In this document: piece after piece, positions 54,101 through 64,000 of the stretch
How the letters are laid out: each line of letters opens with the position of its first letter
How positions within the stretch are numbered: the first letter of the stretch is position 1
Source: Heterotrichella gracilis
Lineage: Eukaryota; Sar; Xanthophyceae; Tribonematales; Xanthonemataceae
Assembly (NCBI GenBank): GCA_032358255.1
Contig: JAULBX010031039.1
Location: 112,728 to 176,727 of the forward strand
Length of the DNA: 64,000 nt
Direction of reading: 5' to 3'
The notes under the pieces: generated by a model
Databases searched by the model: none
What the model saw: the letters and a program-made list of their open reading frames with translations, nothing else
Told to the model about the DNA's origin: nothing
Program-made: the position numbers and the translations under genes

Positions 54101-56041
54101 AGCCAATTCCCACTGCGCCCCTCGTCGTGCCCCCCCTCTCCACCCTCCCACCCGCATCGGGGCCCCTGGTCACCGAGCCAGGCACCTCCCTGGCGCCAGC
54201 CTCGACCGCCATGCTGCCGCACACCAGCGACGCCCTCCCCGCAGCATTCGCAGCGTCCAACATCACCGCAGCCACCCTCAGCCTGGCGCTCTCGGCATCC
54301 ATGCCCACCGCACCACTGCTGACTATGGCGCCACCCGAGGGGGCGGTGGCGGGGCTGGGGGCGGCTTCTCCGCTACCCGCGGGAGGCGTGGGGGCCAAGG
54401 GCCCATCCGCCGATCTCATGGTGTCGCCATCACAGCCCGGGGCCGCGCTCCAGATGCTGGCGCAGGCCTCCGAGCGCGCGCTCGACTACCGCGCCACCCA
54501 CGGCGTGAGCGCAGAGCCCTCCCCTGCACCCCTGGCCCCACAGGCGCCACCACCGGAGGGTGCCGTGGCTGTGCAGGCGTCGCCAGTGGTGGGGGGTGAG
54601 GATGCGACTGGCCTCCCTGTGGAGGTCTCTCCCCAGGGCCCAACCCTCACGCTGGCTGAGCTCCTGTCAGGGGAGGAACCAGAGCCACCAGCTACCTTTG
54701 AAGTGGCTGCGCCAGTGGCTGCCGCGCCGGAGGATGCGCCACAACCACCGCTGCCGCCACCAGCGGAAGCGCCTGCACCTGAGGCTGGTGCTGTGGAGGG
54801 TGGTGGGGATGTGGCTATGGTGGAAGCTGCAGAGGAAGCTACGCCCGAGCAGGCACCGGCTGCGGAGGTCCCATTGGGGGATGGTGGCGCAGCGCAGCCC
54901 GCAGGGGAGGTGGCAGCGCCAGGGGAGGAGGGTGTTGAGGGTTCAGGGGAGGAGAAGGACGCGGCAGGGGAGGAGGTGACAGGTGTCGCTTTCCCTGCCT
55001 TGGCACCCCAGCTGGAGCTGCCTACAGGTAGGATGCCGGCGCAACTCCTGTCTTGTTTTCACCCCTACGTAAATGGCATGATGTGCATACAGAATTAAAA
55101 TCCTATGTTATTGGGGAAATGCCTACAAATTGGTATTGACAAATCAATCTTGAGATATTGGCGGAGCATACCTTCATGTATCTGCTCCATTGAGCATCTG
55201 CTGCGCCGTTTGGAAATGCCAACCTCTGCTCACAAAGTGTTGAAGCATCCATTGGGTACAGAAATTGAAGGCCATCGTGGCTCGTTCCGAAAACCTCCAC
55301 ACCCCAGTCCATGCATGCTTCCCCTTGCTGCCCCCTCCTCTGAGCCCAACACCATCTTCTGAACCTGTCGCCACCCCCCGCAGCCATGCTCAACCCAACC
55401 TCCACCCACGGCCTGGTGGGTGCGTCAGCCGGGGCCAGCGGGGAGGGCGCCCCCGCACCTGCGCCCGTCAACTTCCGCCACAGCGGCGAGCGGTGGCTCC
55501 AGTTTGCCGGCTGCCACATCGACGCCACCATGTGCGGCAGCGTCAGCCGCTGGCTCAACCACTCGTGCAATCCCAATGTCAGGTGGGCGGGTGGGGAGGG
55601 GGCATGGGGGAGGTGGCTGCTAGTGGGTAGGGCCAATGGGGGTGGAGTGAGGTGGCAGAAGAAATGACAGCTCTGCATGTCAAAATGGTGCAGGTTCCAA
55701 TGGCTTGAGAGTGTAACCTGATATCAATGCATATGTGACAATTGCTGGGTGTGCCATGCAATGCAAAAGTATTGACCATTTGCCACCACTGCTGCTCCTC
55801 CCACACGCCATCAGCCCCCACTCACCCCCCACCCCCCACCCCCCACTCCTGCAGGGGCGTTGAGGTTGACGTGCCCTGGGCCCCCACCAAGGTGGTGTTC
55901 CATAGCCTGAGGCCAATCATGGCGGGAGAGGAGCTGACCATCAACTACCAGCCAAACGCAGCCATGGTGAACGGGGTGAACACAGGGGGGGCAATCGCGT
56001 GCAAGTGCGGGGAGCCAAACTGCACGGGGTGGACCATCTGA
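48109..56041 (+). CDS. Predicted histone-lysine methyltransferase with two B3-like DNA-binding domains and a split SET domain
   Basis: Twelve exons: 48109-48711, 49603-50283, 50762-51015, 51227-51293, 51625-51747, 52187-52298, 52595-52791, 53185-53251, 53483-53638, 54083-55027, 55384-55582 and 55855-56041. Every junction has AG/GT and matching phase; 3,591 nt, 1,196 residues. First B3-like domain about 190-272 (YDTFYFRLFLTK, then YAIYGSLWKKYLRENQ and GCVLKFE). A basic linker with TKSTGKGTPKMRGG follows. Second B3-like domain about 420-511 (VVTKGWKEFVSAVGLEKGDL). SET: KGHGVF (689-694), SSYEGEL (706-712), RWLNHSCNPNV (about 1124-1134), GEELTINY (about 1159-1166), and post-SET CKCGEPNC (1184-1191). 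Exon 10 inserts 315 Ala/Pro/Glu-rich residues inside SET. It is probably a nuclear, DNA-targeted lysine methyltransferase. SET is certain; the B3 assignments are from fold-pattern recognition. Confidence 0.85.
49032..49378 (+). repeat. Tandem duplication inside B3-SET intron 1
   Basis: Two units of about 172 bp (49032-49203 and 49207-49378), each starting AGCTTG.TAAAGA.CAGCAAGC and ending near the words CACAACGTCAA and GTCAGCTT. Roughly 80-85% alike by eye. Confidence 0.8.
50265..50670 (+). repeat. 203-bp tandem duplication spanning the exon 2 donor of B3-SET
   Basis: Copy 1 (50265-50467) covers the end of exon 2 (CTCATCATCACCAAG|GTGGGGG) and the start of intron 2. Copy 2 (50468-50670), entirely in the intron, repeats CTGATCATCACCAAGGTGGGG, so a second donor-like site lies 203 bp downstream. 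Confidence 0.85.
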
Positions 56042-58090
56042 GGAGGGAAACCCTAGGAGCAAACCCTGGCGGCAAACCCTAGGGAGGGGCGTTTGCGGAG
56101 CTTGTGGTCAAGGTGATGAGAAACCCTGGGTAGTGTTGGTGGGAAGGGGCAAGGGGTGGGTCCAGCTGGCGCCACCAGGCAGCGCCTTGGTGGGGCAAGG
56201 GGCGTGGAGGGGAGGGGGTGGGGGAGGGGAAGACCCCTGCCACCTTGGACGTCGGAGGTTGGGATGGGAGTATCTATTATCCCCCTGGCAGGTTCAGCAT
56301 CTGGACCCCAGGGGCTGGCTGGGCAAGGCAGCTGGGAATGGCTGCTGGCATTTGCAGCATTGTGGTGTTTTCCAAAAAAGTTAGCATTTTCAAGGCACCC
56401 CGCAGGGGTTCCATCCTGACGAGCAGTACCCCATGCATGCATTTTCCACTGAGGCATGCCTGTATGCATGGCTGACGCCCTGATGTGAGACTGATAGGTA
56501 CTTAGTTGCGGGTGGCATGGCATTGCATCAGTCCCGCAAAACCAGCTACTGCCCTCAATTGTGCGCATCCCCTTTTTTTCATTTGCACTCACCACTGCAT
56601 GCTGCACCGCACTGCATCACTGACACACACCGCTAGCCGAACCGCTGCACATGGCAGTGGCTTTGGGCTGGTTGGTATCGATTGCTGAGCCATGGTTTTC
56701 GTGTGTCAGCACCGCCAGTAGACATGCACCCTGATCATCTATAGGGTGGGTGTACTTTGGCGGACTACATCTTTGCATGGGGCATACAATTGTGACATTC
56801 GACACAGGACTGCACACCAGGGTGGGGGTGTTTCAAGCTGCCTGTTTTTTGCCCTTGCGTGGGGAAACGTTAAGCCATCTTTAAGCTGTGAAACCTTGTT
56901 TTGCTCAGCATATCCTGTGACTTATACCATTGTGTTGGCATTGTTTGTAAAGCTGTGACTTAAAACCAGTTCAAGCTGTGTAGGCCTGAATGTATTGGGG
57001 TTCATGGCCCTCTTTGTGGCGTGGGCCTGCCGGCTTGGTGCGGGGGGCGCCTTGCATGTGTGCATATGGCTGCAGCGCCTATGTCTGCGCTGTCCCTGTA
57101 ACGTACAGATGGGAGTGTGCCGCTGCTGATGTATGGTATAAAACTACAGTCGAAGCATTCCATGGCGGGCACCCTAGGGATCCATTGCATGCGCACAGGC
57201 CAGCTGCCAACGAGCGCATATGGGCAGCCCTGGCGGTGGGAGTGTGTGCCCACGGGCTGTATGCTCAACACGGTGCCATGGTACACCGTCAAGTTGATAA
57301 ACCCTATGCCAGGTGTCTTTAGAGACACAAGTGCTAATGCCACCTGTGCACACGCTAGCTAGAGTCTCGGGGGCCTGCTGCCAGGATGTGCATGGTGAAA
57401 CTAGAACTTGACCCAAAACCCTAGGGGGTATCACCCCGACCCTGCAAGCGGGGAGGGTCAATCAAGACCTCACACAAAAGTACATGGGCGCCACACACCA
57501 CCAGCTTCCGTCCACGCTTGCTGCAGCGCTAGGTGCCCCGAACTGGTGCTTTCATGCCGTTTGCTGACACGCCATCCCACCAGCATCCATCCAAGGATGG
57601 ATACCCTGCAGTGACGGGACAACATCCACTGGTGCCAAAGCTATTGCACTTTTTGTTTGACAAGCAGGGCGTATTGAAAACACCTCTGGCCTCCCTTCAA
57701 TCTGTGAGGTCAACCCCTTTGGTAAGGGTTACCCCTGGCGGAGCTGTTGGCGTCAGCATCTTCTCGGCAGCGCCCACCCAGGTACGCTTGCATGCCATGA
57801 CGTGGGTCACCACCTTGCGTACCGTGCGGTGTACGATTAGGGGAAAAGGCAGTATTTGCTCTTCTTGTGTCTTGACCAAGCGCGCATATGTATGTGTGGC
57901 GCTGTGCACCATTGTGGCTGGACTGGATGGCCTTGCACCCCCCCCTCAGTGCACACCCCAGTGTGACACTATTGTTAAATGAAGCTAGTAACCCCCTGGG
58001 CACCCCTCTGTGAGTGATGTGTTCCACCCCTTGTGCCCCACCCACCCACCCATCTCACTCCACCACCGCCCCACCCCGCAACCCCAGGCC
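56042..58090. other. Intergenic, no supported gene
   Basis: Follows the B3-SET stop and precedes the F-box gene on the same strand. The first ~900 bp is likely B3-SET 3' UTR (see the TGTAA at 56946); the rest should hold the F-box promoter and possibly a 5' UTR intron, since an AG acceptor lies three bases before its ATG. Confidence 0.45.
56946..56950 (+). terminator. Candidate TGTAA poly(A) signal for B3-SET
   Basis: TGTAA is the dominant poly(A) signal in chlorophyte green algae. This one lies about 905 bp after the stop. Confidence 0.35.
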
Positions 58091-61000
58091 ATGGACGGCG
58101 CGGCCCCCTCCGGCGCCCCCCACCCCACCCCAGGGGAGGCGCAGCAGTATCAGTTTCAGTGGGAGGACAGCGGGACCAGCACCAGTGGCGCCAGCAGTGG
58201 CAGTGCAGGGGGGGGAGGCGGATACGGGGCAGGGGAGGAGCAGGACTTTGAGCTGGATGCACAGGTGGGTGGGGGGGGTGGCCACAGGGTTGTCTAGGAT
58301 TTTGGGGCGGGTGTGGGGGTTTCTTCCCCAATGATTTTCTATGCATACAGTGTGTTGATCTTGCATACCTCTACTGCATTGGCGCACGCTCCGCCTGGGA
58401 AATTTACTGGAATTCCTGTGTGGTTGTATCATGTTTACTTTTCTTTATTATTGTCCTTTTTTCCCCAATTGTATAAAAGGAGCAATGTTTTATTTTGCTC
58501 CTAATAAAAAGAGTTGATCTTGCATACAATCCACAAAAGTGCACTAGATTGTGCGGCTGGCCAATATTCTCTACCCTGCTATTGTGCTGCGCAGCTGTTG
58601 GAGGCCCTGGGTGGAGACAGTGGGGATGAGGGGGGGAGCGATAGTGCCGAGGACAGCGGGAGTGACAGCGACGCCTGGAGTGAGGAGGTGACTGAGGTGG
58701 CGGTGAGCCAGGTAGGGTCTGGTGAGGGTCTGGAGGGTTTTATGTGGTGGGGTGGGGGGTGTATTGCCTGATGCAGAGCAGAGCCTAGGGGATGCTGCAG
58801 CAAGATTAGAGTTTGGGTAGGATTTTGCAGGATTTCAAGTTGAAGACTGTCTTGCTGTGGTGCATGGTGTGAAAACGTGGTTTGGCATGGGGCGCATCTG
58901 TTTCATATACCCCAGGCCATTGCGTACATGCTCCAAAACCTTTCTGCTGGGTTCAGGACTCACCCGCCGCACCCTGTGTTAGAACTCTTGGTTCTACCCA
59001 ACTCACTTTTTGTCCCCTTCCACCACACACACACCACGCCACCCTCCCCCTCCCCAGGACGCCTTCGCCTCCCCTCCACCCCCCGCCAAGCGCGCGCGCA
59101 CCCACGTGGTAACCGCCCCTCCCGCCGCTCCACCCCCCACCACCCCCGCCCACCTCCCCTGCGGCCCCTTTGACTCCCTCCCCCCCGAAGTGATCTTCCG
59201 GCTGCTGTCCTTCCTTTCAGCGGAGGATCTGTCTGTGGCAGGCCAGGTGTGCCAGGGGATGCGGGGGATGGCAGGGGAGGACGTGCTGTGGCAGAGGCTG
59301 TTCACGGCAAGGTGAGCGCGCTATGTCAGGCTTGATAGGCAGTCGCTGGTGGATGTGTGGGTGGGTGGGTGGGTGGGTGGCTCACCCGCCGTACCTATGG
59401 TGGTTCCTAGCTGTGGCAAGCTCTGCATCAGTATTGGGATGTTGGTTATTCTGGCACACATGGTGGGAGTGGACAGGGGGCAGATGCAGGGGGCGCAGGG
59501 GACAGACGCAAGTCCCTGGTAGGCTTCCGTAACAATGCACAAATCTTGCAATTGCCCTTAATAGCACTAAACCATGTCGTGAACGGTGCTGTTTTATTTA
59601 TCATGGTATAGGAGGATTGGGCCAGCCGCTGCAGGCCAGTTGCGCTGCCGTTGGATTTTGTCGGGGGCAGGCGACAGCAGAACGCGCCACCCATAAGGAT
59701 GGGCCCGAGGCAGCGCTACCTAAGACAACATCCTGGCTGCACAAAACCCTACTTGCGCAGTCTGCCCTGTCCCTAGCGTACACCAACCCTAGCTCGATAC
59801 CTGTAGGTGGGGCGCCACACGCGAGGTGCAAGGGGGTTGGAAGTGGGCCTACATGGATCAGGATGCACTCGAGGTGAAGGAAACCCTGAGGGCTGCACCC
59901 GAGCCGCTGCGCCACCTGTATGTGCAGGTGAGGGGCTGTTCTTGCAGGGTTTTCTAGCTATTTTCCCATTCCTGTGCATTCACTCTCAGCGGGAAAGGGG
60001 AGGAAGGGGCTGGGAAGCGAAGACCTGCCTGGTATTGTGGATTTTTGTTGGATGTTATATATTTAAAAACATAAAATATTTTTTACAAATACTTTTCGTA
60101 CTAAAACATAAAATGCAAATGTTATCCACTTTCCTTTTTGTATATTAAAAAGTTAAAATGTGCTCCAATTATCACCCCCCTTTGTAGATGGCCACCGGCA
60201 AGCGCTCCCAGACATTCAGCCCCCGGCGAGATGAGGAGGTGTGGGCTCCACGGCAGGGGGTGGGGGGTGAAGTGGGGGGTGAGGAGGCGATTCGGCGGTG
60301 GCGCGTGTTCAACGGGATGGGGGTGGAAGGGGGGGACAGGGGGGAGGTGCATGTGTGCAGGTGAGGAGGATGGGGGGAGGGTTAATGGGCGTGCTCGGGG
60401 TTGTCACGAGAGGGAGGTGTGTGGTTTTGCATGTGCCATGTGGTGGTCCGCCTGCGCATCGCTCTGAGTGCTGGTGCAAGAAACGATGTGGATGGCTGCA
60501 AATTGGTGCTGAGGACACACTCTGACCTCAACCTAAACCTCAGAAATCTCCCACCTAAAACCCAATCCCGCACCCCGCAGGCCGCCCGGCCCCATGACCC
60601 GGCTCACCGACAACGTGTATGTGTGCGAGCGATGCGGCTGGGCGCACGTGTGCGACGAGGGCTGCCGCGAGTGCATCATTGCGGGCGATGGCGACCTGGC
60701 GGTGTGCCCCATCAGCGGGCGCTGCTTTGAGCGGCTGCTGACTGTGTGGGAGGAGGAGGACGGGGGGGGCAGGGGGGGGAAGGGCGAGGGGGAGGCAGGG
60801 GAGGAGCTGGAGGAGGGAGGTGAGGGGAGGTGCACGTGGGGGGCTGGGGCAGGGTCAGGCATGCGTGTGCTTGGCTAGGATTTAAGCCATGTGTGTGCAA
60901 TTATTTGGGTCAAATTTGGCGGGGAGTACAGTAGTGGCGCATGGGGTCTCTACCTTGTGAAGTTGGTGGGGTCTCCTGCTGGTGCAGCCGGCACTCCCCC

Positions 61001-61247
61001 CCCCATTACACCCACCCACCCGTATACTCTTGTGCTTTGTGCCATTGCCTCCCCTATACCCTCCACTGGATGGTCAGGTTGCCCCTGCTGTTCTCAACTC
61101 CCTCCTGCATTGTCCATTCTCTGATTTTTTTCCTCCTGTGTGTCCCTCCCCTCAGGCCCCGGCCGCCTTGGCGCCGCCTACCTTGCCGGCTACAACTGCA
61201 ACGACGAGGAGGAGCTGAGGCGGGTGTGCGGGGCCATACTCAGATAG
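58091..61247 (+). CDS. SKIP31: SKIP31-like F-box protein
   Basis: Seven exons: 58091-58264, 58595-58711, 59058-59311, 59807-59927, 60188-60360, 60581-60819 and 61156-61247, all phase-consistent, giving 389 residues. The N-terminus is Ser/Gly/acid-rich and unstructured. The F-box lies at about 135-180 (FDSLPPEVIFRLLSFLSAED ... VLWQRLFTARW), the SKP1-binding element of SCF ubiquitin ligases. The C-terminal part matches plant SKIP31: TRLTDNVYVCERC, then the Cys/His cluster (C295, C298, H302, C304, C308, C311, C322) with CPISGRCF, and the end GRLGAAYLAGYNCNDEEEL. The cluster probably binds zinc. As an SCF adaptor it selects substrates for ubiquitination, in nucleus or cytosol. The frame at 59612-59697 is intron and not coding. 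The start is the first ATG after an intron-like acceptor, so a 5' UTR intron is likely. Confidence 0.85.
59357..59380 (+). repeat. (GGGT)n run with G-quadruplex potential
   Basis: Six consecutive GGGT/GGTG units in the third intron of the F-box gene on the coding strand. Confidence 0.7.
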
Positions 61248-61488
61248 CCGGAGCCTCTTCAGCGCATGCTTGAAGGGGATTGGCCACGTGGGGCTGGGTT
61301 GCACTGGAGTGCTCGGGGCGGATTGGTGTGGCGTGGGATGGTGCGTGGAGGCAGAACCACCACCCTGGCATGCAGCGGGGGATGGGGTGGCAGGGCTTGG
61401 CATTGTGCCAGGCAGAACCAGTGTCCCTTTTTCAAGTTGGTAACACTCCATTGCCGCAGCGGGCGACGTATTCGTTTGGGCAATCCCC

Positions 61489-61493
61489 TGTAA
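61489..61493 (+). terminator. Candidate TGTAA poly(A) signal for the F-box gene
   Basis: TGTAA about 240 bp after the stop codon, a typical distance for chlorophyte 3' UTRs. Confidence 0.5.
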
Positions 61494-62578
61494 AACAATT
61501 CCCAGCCTGAGGTGCTCATTAATGCTCCGACAATCATTGCAAGTTGGCAGCTGGGCGGGCAAATTGCATTGACTCACAGTGTGCCAAGCCTGCAGCCGGA
61601 GCACTGCACTGTAACACGCTGGCACTACAATTGTTAACTCTGCCACTGTCACTGCCACAGTGTGCACATATGGGCTGCAGCGGCCGGATAGTGTTGTATT
61701 GATTGCCATTGGCAACTTCATTTTGGATTGTGTCAATGAATTGATTGTTACAGCCACTGTGTATGCTGGTTACTGCAACAATTGCTGTAGCACTTACTGC
61801 AGCTGCTGTGACATTTGAGAGTCATTGAAAGCTCTCGAGCACGTCCTGCCAGGTAGGGTCAAGCTGATTCACTGCCAGTACGGTTTCGATGATTTGGCAC
61901 TCAGTGTGTACGACCTAAGAAAAAGGACACGACCTACAAAAAGGACACTACTGGTACCCGGTGACCCTTAGGCTAAGGGCCACCATCCTGGACCACCCCC
62001 GGCCCAGGGTTCTCAATCATGACAGTGGCTGGGCCCAGGGGGCACATCACTGGCACCATCATGGCATTCTGTTATCGCTACCAGGCTGTGGTGGGCCAAG
62101 GCAATGCCATGTAGGTCATGAGTGCAGTTATGAGCTGGGAAAAATATGAATATTTGGCCGCAATTCATGTGCAATTGAAAGCTTGCTAAAAGGTTACCTA
62201 TGTTAGCTTAAACATGGGCCCCATCATGGTCGGACCACTGTGGTATGCCACACTTAATGATTTGATTCTGGGCATGCAGCGCATGCTGCTGCCAGTCAAC
62301 CTTGGGCCAGTGTGTAGTCTATACTCAGTCTGTGTACATTATTATTCTATATACAAGGTAAATGGTGCAGGCCCCCGCGTGGTGAAACGCTGCCAAAAGT
62401 TGAAACAAAAGAAAGAAAACAAGTTTGCCTACAAGATTCCTATGCCATTTGGCCTAATTCCTATACCCAAGGCTTTTCACATGCACCAGTAAGTTGTAGG
62501 ACACAATCCGGAAAGAAGGTGAATTCTCACCTGTCCTAGGAACTGATGGCACAACCACTGGGGATGAGAAAACGCCCC

Positions 62579-62600
62579 AACCCTAAACCCTAAACCCCCC
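62579..62600 (+). repeat. Short telomere-like (CCCTAAA)n
   Basis: Two to three CCCTAAA units immediately downstream of the minus-strand terminal exon. Confidence 0.7.
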
Positions 62601-62606
62601 CTGGGA

Positions 62607-62914
62607 CTAATGCCGCGTGTGTGTCTGCTCCCCGCCCGGGTGCGTGTGCAGGCAGGAGGCCTGCGCCACCAGCTTGACACTTGGCACGTCCTCCTCCACC
62701 TCCATCTCGTTCACCAGCGCCAGCAGCGTGTCGGTCACGCTGCCCTCCGCCTGGGTGGCGGCGCTGAAGCGCTGGCGCAGCGAGGGCGCTAGGGTTTCCC
62801 GTAGGGCTTTCAGCTCCTGGGCGGTGGGCTCGGACAGGACCGGGGGGCAGAAGAGGTTGGCGTCGAACTTGAGGCCCATGATGCCGTCCTTCACGCGGTA
62901 GTCGGTGAGGTTGC
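62607..62914 (-). CDS. Terminal exon of an unknown gene (5' part not found)
   Basis: Starts after a pyrimidine/C-rich tract and CAG acceptor (ccccccag|GCAAC) and runs 101 codons to a stop. Residues include NLTDYRVKDGIMGLKFDANL, LKALRETLAPSLRQRFSAAT and LLALVNEMEVEEDVPSVKLV. The composition is clearly coding, with helical, acidic stretches. It needs an upstream exon ending in phase 1, which is either in 62.9-64 kb or beyond the window. Family not recognised. Confidence 0.5.
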
Positions 62915-64000
62915 CTGGGGGGGGGGAGGGGGGGGAAGGGGCGGGCGGGGTCAGCGGGTGGTGGATTAGAGGGGTGCTAATGGTAAGGCATTGAACCCTA
63001 AAACCTAACACAAAACCCTAAAACACTCAAATCTTGCAAAGGCAAGCCTATGAGAGTCATGATCCTTGGTGAAAGGAGGGGGGGGTTGGGCAGGGAAGGG
63101 ACGGGGCAGCGGGTGGTGGATCAGAGGTAGGGGATGCAGAGGTGTAAGGCCCTGAAACCCTAGGTGTGTGGTGGTTGGTGGGTGGGAGAGGAGGCAGGGC
63201 AACAATGTGCGTGGTAATTGTACTGAGGAGGTATCACCTTGGTGCGGGGTTATGTACGAGAGGGGGTAGCACTGTGTGTCTGCGGGTAGGGGTATGGTGG
63301 GGCAGGATATGTGCATGCGGTACAGGGAGTGCAGGGGGTGCAGGGAATGGATGATGGGACAAAGGGGCAACGCAGTGCGTGTAAGAGGGTTTGCAGAAGG
63401 TGGGGTGACTCATGTTACAATTTGGTGTTACAAGGGATTATCAGGGGCACCCAGGGTTGTGCAGCGTTTCTATGTGTATTGTGCACAGCATTTATGCCAT
63501 GCAATTTGGTTGCCAAGTTGGGTATGCTGCATGGGGGGAAGTGGCAATATGGTGTGTGTGCCGCTGACAACAAATGTGCCCTGTGGCGTCCGCTGCTGGG
63601 CATCCCAGGTGATCATGCGACAACTAACACGGGGCATGGGTTTTTAAGAAAGTGCTGGATGGGATGAGATGCGTCTGGATTTGCCGGTTTTCCCATTGTG
63701 AGGGTGGGCACAAAGGGGCAGGTGCACATTGGGATGAGAGCCGTTGCCAAACGATGGTTGCGGATCAGGGTTTGTAGCTGGCAATGGTGCGGAATGGTGC
63801 CATTTGTTAAGGTGACCCATCAAAATAAATATCTAAAGCTGGCGTGCATTGTTGTTAATTGTTCAAGGCAAGTTGAGTGCTTGAGGTTGTGCAGGACCTT
63901 GGCATTGCTATTGCTTACAAGGCAGATGGCCAGTTGTATAGGGCCTCGTCTCGTACCGTTAAGGATAATTTGCAGCTTATCGTTTTCTTGATTATGTATG
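62915..64000. other. Right flank, no supported exon
   Basis: G-rich non-coding stretch with a diverged repeat of the 62925-62975 segment at about 63075-63125 (ggggaaggg... gcgggtggtggat). Probably intronic to the minus-strand gene ending at 62607. Confidence 0.35.

Larger units (their letters stand above)
61248..62606. other. Convergent 3' intergenic region, no supported gene
   Basis: Lies between the F-box stop (+) and the stop of the minus-strand gene at 62607. It includes a TGTAA at 61489, a palindromic CCCTTAGGCTAAGGG at 61965-61979 and telomere-like repeats at 62579. Confidence 0.45.

Noticed and set aside
54057-54599. Arg/Pro-rich alternative frame over B3-SET exon 10
   Set aside because: It has no splice-phase partners; the other frame is open for the entire 945-nt exon and joins in phase on both sides.
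59612-59697. Extra F-box exon beginning after ggtatag
   Set aside because: It breaks codon phase with exon 3 and runs into a stop; skipping to 59807 restores a perfect F-box continuation (ARW).
1-64000. tRNA, rRNA or spliceosomal RNA genes
   Set aside because: No cloverleaf A/B boxes, rRNA cores or snRNA signatures were recognised by eye; a covariance-model scan was not possible.

Overview
Nuclear DNA of a green-lineage organism, most likely a chlorophyte green alga. The evidence is: short exons separated by GT-AG introns of 100-900 bp; G/C-rich exons in a mixed-composition background; a plastid-type BASS4 transporter with a transit-like N-terminus; plant-type B3-like domains; a SKIP31-like plant F-box gene; a CCDC148-like gene, a family found mainly in ciliated lineages; TTTAGGG-type telomere-like repeats inside introns; and TGTAA, the chlorophyte poly(A) signal, behind two genes. 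No genus can be named.

Layout. 1-19.5 kb is a rearranged block. An uncharacterised gene (family A) lies on + at 1.3-3.5 kb. A complete OMA1-type peptidase gene lies on - at 5.6-8.2 kb. A segment running from OMA1 intron 1 to BASS4 intron 3 occurs twice in direct orientation (about 7.64-11.44 and 14.57-18.02 kb). Copy 1 therefore has whole OMA1 plus only the last four exons of BASS4, and copy 2 has only OMA1 exon 1 plus whole BASS4. An inverted copy of family A (12.0-14.3 kb) sits at the junction.

19.9-30.6 kb holds CCDC148 (+), ZCCHC10-like (-) and a secreted protein of unknown family (-). 30.6-34.7 kb has no gene I can support. 34.8-44.4 kb holds a mitochondrial K+/H+ exchange-related protein and SEC63 (both -). 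45.4-47.5 kb holds prefoldin subunit 6 (+) and an unknown small gene (-). 48.1-56.0 kb holds the most unusual gene: a predicted 1,196-residue protein with two B3-like DNA-binding domains and a C-terminal SET domain split by a 315-residue low-complexity exon. 58.1-61.2 kb is the F-box gene (+), and the 3' end of an unknown gene (-) lies at 62.6-62.9 kb.

Gene models for BASS4, CCDC148, ZCCHC10, Mit_KHE1, SEC63, PFD6, B3-SET and SKIP31 were built by hand. In each, every exon junction keeps codon phase, with AG acceptors and GT donors (GC in two BASS4 introns). The OMA1 model is also phase-consistent but has one in-frame stop. These genes serve unrelated housekeeping roles: organelle proteolysis and transport, ER translocation, chaperones, ubiquitination, chromatin and cilia. 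A recurring theme is local duplication of exon/intron boundaries (OMA1, SEC63, B3-SET), in most cases decaying inside introns.
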